A DNA stretch of 64,000 bases. It comes from Loripinus fragilis (Eukaryota > Mollusca > Bivalvia > Lucinida > Lucinidae). The notes below the pieces were generated by a model that saw only the letters and a list, made by a program, of their open reading frames with translations, was not told the origin of the DNA and ran no database searches. Position 1 is the stretch's first letter, and every line of letters starts with the position of its first letter. This document shows positions 21,235-32,580 of this stretch, one piece after another. Both the position numbers and the translations under genes were made by a program. The DNA is taken from NCBI GenBank assembly GCA_964019695.1, contig CAXHUL010000503.1, positions 1,426,001 to 1,490,000 of the forward strand. Reading direction: 5' to 3'.

Positions 21235-22823
21235 AATTATGGGTGTATATATACTATAGCGTTTTGGTCAGAGCTATCATCTACACCTTTATGTTTGCGA
21301 GCAGCCAAGGCTCTGGTGAGACTGTGCGATTGCCCTGGCTCACCTGAGCCTTTGCTGTTCTCCAATGTGATAAGTGCCAATGACTCGTTTTGAGGAAAAG
21401 CAGACAATTCGGATCTTGGTCATGACACTGACTATTCGGACTTTGGTCAACTCGGAGCATTTAATTGCCTGTGGTCTATTCGGACTAAAATCAGTGATCA
21501 TTCTGGATCATTTTGTAAAAAAATCATTGGTCAACTCTGAACAACGTTACTACATGTATCACTTCAACTGTGCCAGATCGTGCATTTTCGAAACTTGATT
21601 AGTAAAGTTATAAAACTAAAGCTACAGTATTTTAAACAAGTTAATGTACAAGTTACATGTCAAAGAGACCCAGAAGTGTATGCGGCATGCCATGATCACA
21701 AAATATATCTTCACACCAAATTTGGAATTCCTACCTCAAATTGTATACAGATATGCTCTGGGCTTGACCTTGCTAGAACTAAAACCAGAGGTCAAGGACA
21801 CAGTAAGTTGGAAACAGTTGGTGACTTGCCAGGGTCCAAGATGTATCTACATACCAAATATGGAACTGCTACCATCCATAAATAATATAGGCGATCTGCT
21901 GTAGGTGCATTTTTTCAAGACCTGACTCCTGATATCAAGGTCACAGTGGCTGAAAACAGTGAGCGACATTCCATGACCCCAATATATATCCACAAATTGA
22001 ACTTGGGGTTAATATGTCATATAATATGAGACATGCTCGTAACACTATGTTTTTACTTGCTGTCGGCGAGTTGTCGTGTCGGTGAATTGTTTTTGCTTAC
22101 ACACGACCGTTATGCTAACAGTATGTTACTATAAATAGACAGCCAGGTATAGGGTATCACTATTCCGAAACAATGGTATAAGTATTCCCGTAGGGGGAAT
22201 TTGACGATATAGCCAATTTTAGTCTACGTGATGATTTTAAATAAAAAATAATTATGAAAAATCTCCACCAAGGATGAATTTGAAAAAATAAACTATGTAG
22301 GTCGGCACTCGGCAGCTCGGCTCGGCAGGGGCTTTCAGACCCGACAATGTCAATGTGTACCACCTCCATTGGGGAGTTTGTCTTCAATATCACTACCGGG
22401 GAGTTTAACTGAAGACTGTGGATTCACGGGACTGTGGTGCCTCTGAACAAAAAGAGGGAAAATACAGAAGAAAGAAAGAAAGACTGAAGTTCGGTCCGGT
22501 ATACCATTTTACCGATTTTTTCCCCATGACAACCGTAAAACAGCACTAGCAAAATAAACAGCAATATTTTAGTTTGTTTTTGACCAAATTTAAAGAAAAG
22601 TAGGTTTCGTTGATGTATGTTGTCTATGTGATCAATTTCGACCTAAGCTGACCACGGGCACCTGTTTTCACGGCTCTATGCAAATTCATCGCAACACACC
22701 CAATTTACAACAGTCACCTATTTTCGACAAGCCATAGAAATGTACTAAAACACAGCATATTTTTTTCTTGGCCTTGGCACTGTGCTTGTGAAGTGCAATA
22801 TTGATTTTTTAATCAATCAGAAG
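21235..22823. other. repeat-like intergenic DNA
   Basis: 21650-22010 has repeated 'caaggtcacagt'/'caaggacacagt' and 'catgatcacaaaatatat'-like text typical of old repeats. Nothing else is supported. Confidence 0.35.
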
Positions 22824-22881
22824 CGTGGTAGCTCAGTGTTTAAGTGCCCTTATCTCTGAGCTAGAGGTTTGATCCCCACTC
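22824..22881 (+). mobile_element. SINE S2 head fragment
   Basis: gcgtggtagctcagtgttta has an A-box-like start and 'ggtttgatcccc' a weak B box. It ends where a second tRNA-like head begins. Confidence 0.6.
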
Positions 22882-23236
22882 GGCAAGAGGTAACTCAGTG
22901 GTTAGGCACTTGCCTCTGTTGCTAGAGGTCCCAGGTTCGATTCCCGCTCGCGGCGAGAAAAATTTCAGTGTCCGAACACGCTTTCTCTAGTGAGTAGTGT
23001 CATTTGCGGGGATGATGCTAGATAAGTGCATCGTCCTTCGGATCGGGACGTTAACTGGATGTCCCCTGTGCAGGGAAAGTCACCCCCTGTGCAGGTTAAA
23101 GAACCCTACGGTAATTTAGATATGGTTACTTGTAGGCTTTCATCCTGCAACCCGGAGTGTACAAAGTACACCTGCCGATAATACTCGAAAGAGGGTCTGG
23201 CAGTATATAGAGAAAGAAAGAAAGAAAGAAAGAAAG
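22882..23236 (+). mobile_element. SINE S2, full copy with (GAAA)n tail
   Basis: tRNA-like head: ggtaactcagtggttaggc (box A region) and 'aggttcgattcccg' (box B). Body contains 'ggatcgggacgttaactgga', 'ctgtgcagggaaagtcac' and 'gtgcaggttaaagaaccc', a conserved central block of a kind I recall from widespread animal SINEs. Ends in a GAAA microsatellite. Confidence 0.8.
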
Positions 23237-23345
23237 AGGAAAAGTTTCAGGGTCCAAGCACAATTTCCTTAGTGTCATATTTGCATGGATGTCACTTATA
23301 AAAATCGGGACGTTAACTGGATGTCCACTGTACAGGGAAAGTCAC
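23237..23345 (+). mobile_element. SINE S2 copy 2, left part (split by an insertion)
   Basis: Starts 'aagtttcagggtccaagc' and reaches 'tacagggaaagtcac', where the DNA element at 23346 interrupts it. The remainder resumes at 26705. Confidence 0.85.
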
Positions 23346-24177
23346 GGGAACAAGACAACTCGATGACAGAACAATTCAGCAACAGTTTTTTTAGACAATT
23401 CAGCGAAAGATTTGAGACAACTAAGCAACACTTTTTGAGACAATTCGGCGACACTTTTATTCCCTAACTGATAATTATTATAATTGATAAAGGGTTCATG
23501 GGCAGTTTTAAGACAATTCACCGACATAAATGATTTATATCTTTAAAAATCAATACACTAGCAGGGCTTTATCTGCCACACCTGTGGGGCTGAATTTCGG
23601 CCCCATTCCCAATTTAAAATAGCCACCTTTTTTCCCAATTGCATGTCTATTTTTCCCAATTTTAGACCACTACAACTTATGAGAATCAATGACCCATATC
23701 ACAATGTTACTTTAACACTTGCGCTTGGCATTAAACAATCTAAAATAACTTGATTTTCAGGATAAATTTTGCTCCCATAATTGTATTTTATGTCAATATT
23801 TTTCCCAATTTAAACATTAAGTCATGGACGTATATATTACCTGGACTGGAAACACCAATAGATTTACCGATAATCGTTATTCGATCTTTGTCGCGCTGAA
23901 ATCCAGGTAAGCGGCAGGCAATTTCTGATAAAGTGACGGATCACTTTAAGAGAAAGAGATGCGCATGTGTATGGGCATTTGTGTCTTCGCCCCTAGCATC
24001 TCGGTAAGAAGCGATAGGTCTGAAAGAATAGTACTGTTTTATGGATCAGCTTCTTAGCTGCAATTTGATACCAAACACGATGTTGTTCCAGTAAAAAGTA
24101 AAATAATCCCGCGGAATAAATGAACCTAAAATTACCATCTTATCTGCGTCCTGTGATGACACGGATCTTAAATTTAC

Positions 24178-24190
24178 CCCCCCCCCCCAA
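24178..24190 (+). repeat. poly-C tract
   Basis: A run of C residues after 'aaattta', inside the nested element. Confidence 0.8.
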
Positions 24191-24348
24191 TATATGTCCG
24201 TGGTGATGAGCGCTTATTAGCCAAACATCGCTTGGTAAAAAAAATGAAATGTGAAACTATTCAACAAAAGAAAATGAACTTTCGATGAGAATTAACGTGG
24301 GTTACAGTTCATTCACTATTGCACGGATCATAAATACAGCTATAATAT

Positions 24349-24590
24349 GGGCCTCAACGCGAGAAACCCTGTCTTCGGGGGGTTTGCGAACAACACAGGC
24401 GCAGACCAGCCTGCGCATCCGTGCAGTCTGATCAGCGCCTTTTTATTCGCTTTTTGGAAAGTATCATATGTAAACTTGCTGCAGGTGAAATTTCATTTTT
24501 CAAGCTAGTCTCTATAGCTGAGGAGACTGGTTTGAAACACTCTTTGTCAACCCCTCCCCCCGGAGACAGGTTTTCTCACAACGAGGCCCA
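24349..24590. mobile_element. family B element, copy 3
   Basis: gggcctcaacgcgagaaacc to ggttttctcacaacgaggcc. One of the best preserved copies; third level of the nest. Confidence 0.85.
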
Positions 24591-26299
24591 TATGATACCA
24601 AACAATCTAGTGTTCTCAGAAAAAAAATACCCAAGAAAAAAGGAAACGCATCAGGCTTTTCTTCATTTCACAGACATGGAAGAAGGCATTTTTTCATACA
24701 ACGCAATTAACCCACATAAGCCTAACGTCCTTTTTGTGGGGCATAGGTAAACAGTGCAGAACCAGATGACACCCAGCTGAACGCGGTATCTGACCAGGGT
24801 CTCCACCGTTTGCTTACAGAATGTTCTATAAAAATTTAAGAAAATGAAAATGACATAAAACGAAATCGCCTGGTCCAATTGAGTGGAGAGGGCGTAAATG
24901 AATTAAACAGAAATTCAGTATCTTTTGTTTAATTCTTTAATTGGCTATTATTGTCAGTTGTTGAGAATACCACTTCTAAAATAAGTCGTTTTGGTTGGAG
25001 TCTGGAGAGATATTTAACGCAGTTGCGGAAATAATTACTGCTCACAGCTGTCTTTACCAACTACATTGTTAATTGTTAAACAAAAGCTTTTTATGGAAAT
25101 GAAATGAAGTATATCTATGGTTGACAAAGCATCATTTATAATTAAATGTATGTTTTCACGCTTTTAAACCCTGCAATGTGGCTAATTCTGGTGTACATTA
25201 GAGGCAATGTTTAGGTTCCCAGTGTTGGGACACCTCCGTAGAGTGGAACGTTATGCGGAAATATGAAGGAAAGACGATTTTGCTAGCATCTTATCTGCAT
25301 GATTTTATTTTGTTTTTGCTAAAAAAATTAAAATTTTAGTTCGGAAATGTGTAATTTATGTATTAAGGGTTAAGTATATCAAAAATACTCACATCAATTA
25401 GCTCTACAACCGACAATTTCGATGGTATAGAATATACAGATGTAGTACGAAAAGTTGAAAATTTTATCATTTTGCCTCTTTTTCATATCGTCTCTGCAAC
25501 AAAAGTTTGCAATATAACGATATTCTACAAAATGCAAATTTAGAACAAATATATAAACGTTCAGGAATTTAAAGAATTACACTCATTGAGTGCTTCACAT
25601 TGCCACAGTTAAAGTGACAAGTACCTCAGTAAAATTCTAACTTCCACTATTTTCAAGATGGCGGCTTGTAAACAACGCAATCTGTCCAAAATAACACGAA
25701 AATTAACCATTATCCACTGATTTTATTCCAACATAGCACATATGAGATATACTTAAAAACTTATCCTCGTATATTCCGTAAGAATTTTCTCCACATATAT
25801 TGAATATTCACGGTTTTAACATTGAAAACTTTCCTATGGATCATCACTATAACCGCCTCTTTGAAAATGGCGGCAGAAAGGTATTTATCTCGGCGTATAC
25901 CCGATTTACGCATAGGCAATAATATTGATAAAATAGATAAGAAGCCAATCCCTTCAAGTATACATCCGTGATTAAGTCTATATTTTTTCCCAATTTTGGC
26001 CAGGGGCCGCTTCCCAAGATTGCTGGATAAAGCCCTGACTAGACAGAAATTAGTGGAAAAAATTAAAATTCTTTTAACTTACGAATTAAACGAAAGATCT
26101 AAAAAAGAAAACAACCTATATAAAATGATAATAATATATAAATAATAATTATAACAATTTCAGCAGAAAGCTGTAACAGAGAGAGCACCACCCTAGCTAC
26201 CGCCCACCATATCTATGCAATATACATTGCACTGCAATTTTCATAAGTATAAAAATGAAAAAATTGACAATTTTCTTTACCAATATAGCTTTCACATTT

Positions 26300-26493
26300 T
26301 AGCCGTGACACTAGATTTCCAACAATGTGGTATGTGCGACCAGCAAAGCCTCAGATCAGCCTGTGCATACGTGCAGTCTGATCAGAGCCTTTGCTAGTCA
26401 CTTGAATATTCAGTAGCTTAACATATGCGCAGGCTGATCTGAGGCTTTGCTGGTCGCACATACCAAATTGTTGGAAATCTCATACCATGGCTC
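26300..26493. mobile_element. family A element, copy 9 (internal deletion)
   Basis: tagccgtgacactagatttc to aaatctcataccatggctc, lacking about 45 bp of the middle. Confidence 0.8.
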
Positions 26494-26704
26494 ATATATT
26501 TGATGGCCACAAATAACTCAATATGATTACCAATTATGATTATCAGTTACAATTCAATTGACGAATCAAACAAAGGCATCAAAGAATTGTCTCAAAAAGT
26601 GTTGCTGTCTCAAAAAGTGTTGCTGAGTTATCTCAAGATTTGTCTTAGAATTGTCTCAAAAACCGTGTCGCCAAATTGTTCTGTCCCCGAGTTGTCTTGA
26701 TTCC

Positions 26705-26800
26705 AAAGTCACCCCCTTTGCAGGTTAAAGAATTAGCCCTCAGTAATGGTAATTTAGATACGAGATAGATATAGATAGATATATCCCTAAATATGTCAAA
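26705..26800 (+). mobile_element. SINE S2 copy 2, right part
   Basis: After the duplicated AAAGTCAC the SINE body resumes (ccctttgcaggttaaagaa ... 'ggtaatttagata') and ends in a GATA-rich tail. Confidence 0.85.
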
Positions 26801-26929
26801 TTATTTTGCAAACATTTACTTTGTCGAAAGAAATTACGGTCATTCTACTCCCTTCTGCTGATTCAAGAAGGGCTCTTGTCAGTTACAAGCGAAAGTATGT
26901 GCACGAAGAACTGGTTAACCACTAAGTCA

Positions 26930-27022
26930 AGCTTGCCCAGGAAAAAAGTCTGGTGAACTGACAGTGTCCTGACATGACCATATCTGTTGACTGGGACACA
27001 AAGGATCAAACCAAACAAATGT
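26930..27022 (+). mobile_element. SINE S1 3' fragment
   Basis: Ends 'gttgactgggacacaaagga' then 'tcaaaccaaacaaat', the S1 tail. Confidence 0.6.
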
Positions 27023-28370
27023 GTTTGAAAAATATTGCAAGTTATAAGAGAAGACTCTGGAATGTCAGCTGAGGCCAGAATTTTTTTATTAGTTGATTTA
27101 AAGGAATTGTTTTTCAGATTTAGGGTCGGAGGGACAAAAAAAAAAATAATTTTAATATCTCCAGAAAAAACAGTAAAACTGGTAAGGCAAACCAACTGTC
27201 TGTTTTAAATTTTTAAATTTTCCTAAAAATCTGGACAGGACAATCACTTTTAACAATGTCACTCTTAAAACTCAAAAATATACAGACAGAACCTCAAAAA
27301 AATATTATTTTTTTGAACGAAACAAATAATATTAAGAGTCGGCAGATAAAATAAAAAAAATTTTTTTAGAAAATTAATTTTATTTTTTCCTACTTTCCGA
27401 AAAATTACAGTAGGAGGGTTTGTAAATCATCTAATAAAAAAATTCTGGCCTGAGCCTGATAGAAAATGATGAGTAGTATAGCAAGGAACTTTAAACTTAA
27501 GATGGCCTTTTCTTATCAAAGAGCACCATCCTTATTGACAAGCATATGGTTTGAGGCACAGTATTTCACCAACACAATTTCTAAAATTTGAAATTCAAAA
27601 CAAACACAGAAGCCTGTACTGAAGAAACAGTAGATGTAACATTTCACAAGTTATGGAAAAGCAAAAATAGCAAGTGAACTGTTTAAGTTGGCTTAAATTC
27701 TTCTCAGTATAGCATGACACTTTCAAAATTGACAAGGCATGAAAGTACTGTTTGGTGAACAAAATGCAATTTATTTGAAATCATAGTTTAAAAAAATCGC
27801 CATCAAATGAATCAGTGGTATCTGAATTCTTATTGATTGTCAGATTTGATTGCAATTTGGCATGTTTTTATAGTAGGAGTGTATTTTTTTTGTTTCTAAC
27901 GGGTGGTCCTTGGCTGATCCAGTTAGGCCAAAAAAACCTGTGTTTTGGGTAACACGACCCTATCCAAATTTACTGGTGAAACTTAGAATTTTTTCAGGTT
28001 TTCTGGAAAAAGAGCTGATTGCTTTGCTTAATTTGTCTTCCTGGTGTCTTGTGATGGTTGAGCGGCTCTTCCTTGCAGTGCCACGGGTTGTCTGTAGTTT
28101 GTGATTGGGGTATTTCCTGATCATACTCACTTACTATTTTTTATGCACTTTGAAAGGCATTTCAGGAATTGCCTTTCAAAATGCATAAAATTATATTTTT
28201 TTCCAGAAAAAAAATGATTTAAAAAAACTATGCGTGCCTACCCTACCCAATGGTGGCCTGACACTGTATACTGGCTGGGTTGTTGGGCCTAATCTAGGTC
28301 CAAACTATTTGCAATGGTTATCAGAAGAAACCACTAGCAGTTAAAGATGAATCATTCTCATTTTATCACA
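27023..28370 (+). other. AT-rich DNA; segment 28010-28137 is a repeat shared with 54.35-54.48 kb
   Basis: 'ggctcttccttgcagtgcca' and 'gtatttcctgatcatactca' recur almost unchanged at 54.4 kb. The last bases before 28371 (ttctcattttatcacag) are a splice acceptor. Confidence 0.5.
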
Positions 28371-28596
28371 GAGATAGAAAATGCCTGCCCAAACTGGTGC
28401 CAGAGGGGAAGAACCCCCTATGTTCCTACAGAGACCATCCACTGGAAAGTCACAAGATGTACGCCATATTCTGGCGAAGACATTTCGAGAAATATTTACA
28501 AGAGATCCTGTTGGTATTGATACGATGAAAAACCTGGCTGTATCCAAAGGTGGAGATGATCCCTACCATGAACGTTATGTTGATGCTCTACAGAAG
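28371..28596 (+). CDS. DLEC1: DLEC1 exon 1 of those visible (start codon)
   Basis: Acceptor tttatcacag precedes 28371, so at least one upstream non-coding exon is expected. A TAG in frame just before the ATG at 28381 makes this ATG the start. The 72 codons include QDVRHILAKTFREIFT, matching the DLEC1 segment that in human reads QDISHLLTGVFRNLY, and end DALQK before donor gtaata (phase 0). Coding part is 28381-28596. Confidence 0.8.
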
Positions 28597-28604
28597 GTAA
28601 TATA

Positions 28605-28800
28605 CTTAACCCATTACTCCTTAGGCTATTTTTAGATCATGACATCATTTTCTATTTTAGAAAGCACAAAAAAAATTCAAGAATTCAAGTTTTGAATACT
28701 TTCGAAAATAATATGGAAAATTGAGCATTTGCTCCAAAAGAGCAAATGCTCCGTTTTCCATAACATTTTCAAATGCATGATATTTCAAAGGCGTCAATAC
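28605..28800. repeat. repeat H copy 1, with 20-bp hairpin
   Basis: 'tgagcatttgctc' / 'gagcaaatgctc' forms a hairpin inside. The flanks (tagatcatgacatcattttc and 'catgatatttcaaaggc') match the inverted copy at 34252-34447. In the first intron of DLEC1. Confidence 0.7.
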
Positions 28801-28909
28801 TCTTTTGAAAACAGTGTTTATCTAGATCAACTTCTGATGAAGCCACCTTATCATGGTCTACGGTAAATGCTCTAGAATTTCAAACACCTGTTGTCTGACA
28901 AAAAACAAC

Positions 28910-28990
28910 AACAGACAAACAGTGCAGACCCAGATCAGACTGCTTATAAAAAACAGTCTGATCAGGGTCTTCCCTGTTTGCTATTCTGAT
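28910..28990. repeat. family E hairpin
   Basis: 'gcagacccagatcagactgc' / 'cagtctgatcagggtcttcc'. Confidence 0.65.
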
Positions 28991-29155
28991 AAGCATTTTG
29001 TGAATTACAACCCTAAAAACATTTTGTTTGGGAACAGAAATCTAGAAAATTGTTCAAAATTTTAGAATGTTTACCATACTCATTTTTCAGCCACACCATA
29101 AATCCATATCAGTAATGTAATATAAATGTCTGGCATTTTCCTTCCTTTCTGAAGT

Positions 29156-29523
29156 CAGGGCCAGGTCTGTTGAATTTGGGGAAAAAAAGCATTTGGACCA
29201 TCTAATTGGGAAAACAAGAACATGACTACCATTTTAAACAGATTAAAACCATATAAGAAATTAGCAGTGTAAAGCTCTAACATATTTGTTGCTTTAATGG
29301 CCCACCATAATTACATATGAAAAACATGTTTTCATTCACATTTTTATGCAAATTTTCATGTATCTGTAACTTTGGTATTTTTGATCGGATTTTCATGAAA
29401 TTTTCTCCAAAATGTAGAACTAAGTAATTCAGAAAGATATACACCCCTTTTGGGAAGTTTTTTCTCTTCATTGAATTGGAAAGGGGCCGTTATTCAGCCC
29501 CAATCAGGCCTAGGAAATCCCTG
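29156..29523. mobile_element. short element related to the nested element at 23.56 kb
   Basis: Begins caggg and ends ccctg. The right end, inverted, reads ggggctgaataacggcccc, nearly the subterminal palindrome of the 23.56-kb element. About 368 bp; target duplication not clear. Confidence 0.5.
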
Positions 29524-29759
29524 AATGTGACATTGATACATTGTTCTTTGATATAATGACATTTCTTGCACACTAGATTGAGGTTTCTGTGTGAGAGATT
29601 ATTCTATTTCAATACCCCATACTAACCTGTAGGAAAGTTAAATTGAACAGCTGAACAGACAAGTGATGTCACTAAGTTGAAGTGAGGTCATCATGTTTTA
29701 TCACATCTTAGCATATTCATGAAATTCTGGAAGCATTTTTAAAATATAATAATGTGATA

Positions 29760-29960
29760 TTCAATGGTGAGCAAGAAAAAGAATCTTCAATTTGTGCATA
29801 TATAAGGATGCAATAGAAAAATCTGTCCCTTGTGATCAGCGTTTGTCATCACTTGGCAAGCCTCATGATACCAAATGTAGACCCTTGGGACAGGTTTTTC
29901 TATCCCACCCTCACACGCATGATAGATTCTTTTATCACATAATGTCGCATCATGGAGTGA
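29760..29960. repeat. inverted repeat shared with 54.0-54.12 kb
   Basis: 'gcaagaaaaagaatctt' and 'gattcttttatcacataat' at the ends and 'gacaggtttttctatccca' / 'agaaaaatctgtccct' inside give a hairpin-like element; related text is at 54010-54120. Confidence 0.5.
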
Positions 29961-30307
29961 GATAACGCCATACAATATAAATCATAAACCACTAGTGGTT
30001 TACAGATTTAGTAACGTTGCGTAATGACGTCCATTATAACATTGCATTAAAGTTTGGAAAATCTTGACGTTTTCACACCAAAGATAAGATTCTAAGTACA
30101 TTTTGTGTATTTTTAATGTCATGTGATAAAACGAATCTAACATTCATGCCCCTGTATTATTGAATTTATTTAACTTGCTGCGAAAAAGTGATAAAATGCT
30201 CTGCAAGCCTTGCATTTAAATACTTTCCCCAACTTGTTTAATAAATTTAATAAAATATGAGCACTGAATGTAAGATCCTATAAATATAATGACATTCTCT
30301 TCTTCAG

Positions 30308-30468
30308 GTATTTGATGAGAGACAGAGAAGAATGGAGGAGGCAGCAATGTTAGAAAGACATATCATGCAAGCTCAAGCAAGGGCCATGTCTGCCGATGAG
30401 CGAGAACTAAACTGAGCCAATCAGAGTTGTGATAATTATGGTGATCTTGATTCTTGGACTACCTCCAG
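30308..30468 (+). CDS. DLEC1: DLEC1 exon 2 (in-frame TGA)
   Basis: Acceptor ttcttcag, donor gtatgc. Encodes VFDERQRRMEEAAMLERHIM and QAQARAMSADERELN, then TGA at 30413-30415, then ANQSCDNYGDLDSWTTSR. In human the matching stretch is EMLERHITQAQARA. The frame on both sides of the TGA is the correct one for splicing to exon 3 (phase 2, using the acceptor at 32100), so this is a single nonsense codon, compatible with CGA to TGA. Confidence 0.75.
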
Positions 30469-30642
30469 GTATGCTATATTGTGCAGGAAATCAGCCAGAT
30501 CTTCACGGTTATGTATAAGGGTATGGATGGGGCATCCAAAATCACTAATTGTTAAAATGTTTGTCCCATGATCACACTCAATGAAACCATTTTCACAAAG
30601 ATCAGTTTATTTTCAAAATTATGGGCTCAATCCTTTAATTTT

Positions 30643-30772
30643 ACTAAAACACTTTGTTTACTCTGTTTCAAATTTTCGGCCACTTGGCCTTTGTCAAGAA
30701 ACAAATAACTGGATTAATGTAGGGAGCTACATCTCCATTGTCTAAGCCAACCATTAAATATATCTGATAGAT
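30643..30772. mobile_element. family F element, left-end fragment
   Basis: actaaaacactttgtttact, then 'cggccacttggcctttgtca' and 'gggagctacatctccattgt'. It gives the uninterrupted version of the site where the LINE entered the second copy at 37.8 kb. Confidence 0.8.
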
Positions 30773-30847
30773 TTGAACAATATTCAGTCAACCAGGCAGA
30801 TACTTTCACCTAATTTTGAGCGTTAAATTATTAATATTTTCTTTTCT

Positions 30848-30925
30848 TATAGTTTTTACATTTGTTTGGGTGCTAAAAAGAATCCTCTCATTGAGCATTG
30901 AGAGTGTTCTTTTGAACACCCCAAA
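30848..30925. mobile_element. family D hairpin, copy 5
   Basis: 'tttgggtgctaaaaagaatc' / 'gttcttttgaacaccccaaa'. Directly abuts the pogo-like element. Confidence 0.65.
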
Positions 30926-30929
30926 AATA

Positions 30930-31982
30930 CAGTCTACTCTCGATACCTCAAATTTCAAGGGACTGAGCAAAATGTGTCGAGTTATCAGTAGTTCGAGGTA
31001 ACCATATCATGACGTATAGCCATAATTTTGGGGCAAAATAACTCACGTTCAACTCGTCCATTAAGAGATCGTTATTGGTAGCCATTACATTAATGAACTG
31101 CAGGAAGAATCAATTGACATTGGGAATTGAAATATATAAAAAAAAAAAAAACAAGAATAAAAAGGGGAAAAATAGAATCGTTTTTCAGGTACCACTGCAG
31201 TCCCGATATTGTGGCTATTTTTTCACTTTCTAAGGCAAAATAAAATAAACAAAGCATTTTCAGTTCTAAGTAAGTATCGGCGACTGGTCCCGCGGCCCCA
31301 ACAGACAGTGTACATGCACGTTTTAATTTTCGTCAGCTTTTGTCATGACAAGACCAATGCCCGAAAATAGCCTTACACGCACAACTGTCCAGTGCCTGAT
31401 CTGTTTTCAAAAATCAAAAAATGGCACGAGAAACAATTAAATTATACTTTAGCCCAGTCAATATATTTTTTTCACCGGACAGGCTTAACACTCAATAGAT
31501 TGCACAAATATGACACATAAGCTCAAGCCGTCACTTACAGAGATAGACATGTACCCGCTAAATAGATCAATAGAATTCGCCGACCGCGGTCAATTATGTA
31601 ATTTTACAACACACTAATTTACAACTGCATGTGTCACACACGTGGACCAAGTGATCAAACAATCAATGGTTTTTTAATTAAATGGAGATAATTAACGTTC
31701 AAAACGGTGGATTAATATGGGACACATTCAGATAAAAAGGTAAGCTAATGACTGTCTTTTTCTTTTGAAATGGAATCGAGTTAGGCGTTGTAAAATACAC
31801 TAAAATTGATCAGCGGGACCAGTTTTTCGTAACGAGTTATCAGTTTTATTGACTTAGCCGTTGTCGAGATAAACGTTGTGGAATTGCAATAATATATAGG
31901 GGAAAATACCGGGACCGGGCCATCGAGTCGAGATAAGCGATAGTATTGAGTTATGCATAGTTGAGTTAACGAGAGTCGACTG
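30930..31982. mobile_element. non-autonomous Tc1/mariner (pogo-like) element
   Basis: Starts cagtctactctcgatacctc and ends gagttaacgagagtcgactg, inverted repeats flanked by TA on both sides (30928-30929, 31983-31984). The ends resemble pogo/Tigger termini (CAGTCGACTCTCG...). The 1.05-kb interior has no transposase frame; 'gagataagcg' and 'cgagttatca' words recur near the ends. Confidence 0.7.
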
Positions 31983-32100
31983 TATGTTTTGCTGAGAAAT
32001 AAGGAAAAAGCTTGTGACATAAATGAACAGCTGTTATGAATTATCCTCGTTTTTTTTTTTTCAGTATGAATGAAAAGCTCTATTTAATCATTTCAGGCAG

Positions 32101-32207
32101 GTCCAATTTCCGCTCATGCATTGACACAGAACTGCTCAAGAAGCACAGACTGCTGACACCTAGTGACTATTCCACTGATGAGCCAGCCCCCATTCCACCA
32201 CCTCTCG
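32101..32207 (+). CDS. DLEC1: DLEC1 exon 3
   Basis: Two acceptors lie in tandem (tttcag|gcag|g); the second, ending at 32100, keeps frame with exon 2. Encodes SNFRSCIDTELLKKHRLL and TPSDYSTDEPAPIPPPL; human has CIDSELLRKHHLISPEDYYT. Donor gtaaga at 32208 (phase 1). This donor is the first of four tandem copies. Confidence 0.8.
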
Positions 32208-32580
32208 GTAAGATGTTCACTTCTTGTGTAATAGTTCACAATAAATATTGATACACACAGACTGCTGACACCTAGTGACTATTCCACTGATGAGCCAGCC
32301 CCCATTCCACCACCTCTTGGTAAGATGTTCACTTCTTGTATAATATTTCCCACTTAATATTGAAACACACACTGCTGACACCTAGTGACTATTCCACTGA
32401 GGAGCCAGCCCCCATTCCACCACCTCTCGGTAAGATGTTAACTTCTTTCGTAATAGTTCTCAATAAATATTGATACACACAGACTGCTGACATCTAGTGA
32501 CTATTCCACTGAGGAGCCAGCCCCCATTCCACCACCTCTCGGTAAGATGTTCACTTCTTGTATAATATTTCTCACTTAAT
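32147..32580 (+). repeat. exon 3 tandem array, ~112 bp x 4
   Basis: Copies start at 32147, 32259, 32369 and 32481. Each unit holds the last about 61 bp of exon 3 (tgctgacacctagtgactat ... cacctctcg), the donor gtaagatg and about 45 bp of intron. Copies differ by scattered substitutions (for example gatgag/gaggag), so they are not a sequencing stutter. Confidence 0.93.

Larger units (their letters stand above)
23562..26037. mobile_element. second DNA element nested inside the first (5-bp duplication)
   Basis: Inverted ends cagggctttatc and gataaagccctg, flanked by ACTAG on both sides (23557-23561 and 26038-26042). Just inside are related subterminal parts (ggggctgaatttcggcccc at the left, ggccaggggccgcttccc at the right, both next to 'cccaattt'-type words). 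The 2.48-kb interior has no transposase frame; it holds a family B MITE. Confidence 0.75.
23346..26704. mobile_element. DNA transposon with 8-bp target duplication, inserted in a SINE
   Basis: Flanked by an exact 8-bp duplication AAAGTCAC (23338-23345 and 26705-26712). Ends are inverted repeats: gggaacaagacaactcg at the left and, inverted, ggaatcaagacaactcgg at the right. Both ends carry several copies of GACAACTC/GACAATTC-type words in the same relative orientation, as expected for transposase-binding subterminal repeats. An 8-bp duplication is typical of hAT and of a few rarer superfamilies. No transposase frame is seen and much of its 3.36 kb is a later insertion (23562-26037), so it is non-autonomous. 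Confidence 0.8.

Noticed and set aside
30413..30468. Hypothesis that exon 2 of DLEC1 has several indels (an alternative reading gives LGLPP, like human)
   Set aside because: Using the second acceptor at 32100 the simple frame is continuous to exon 3, so one TGA is a more economical explanation.
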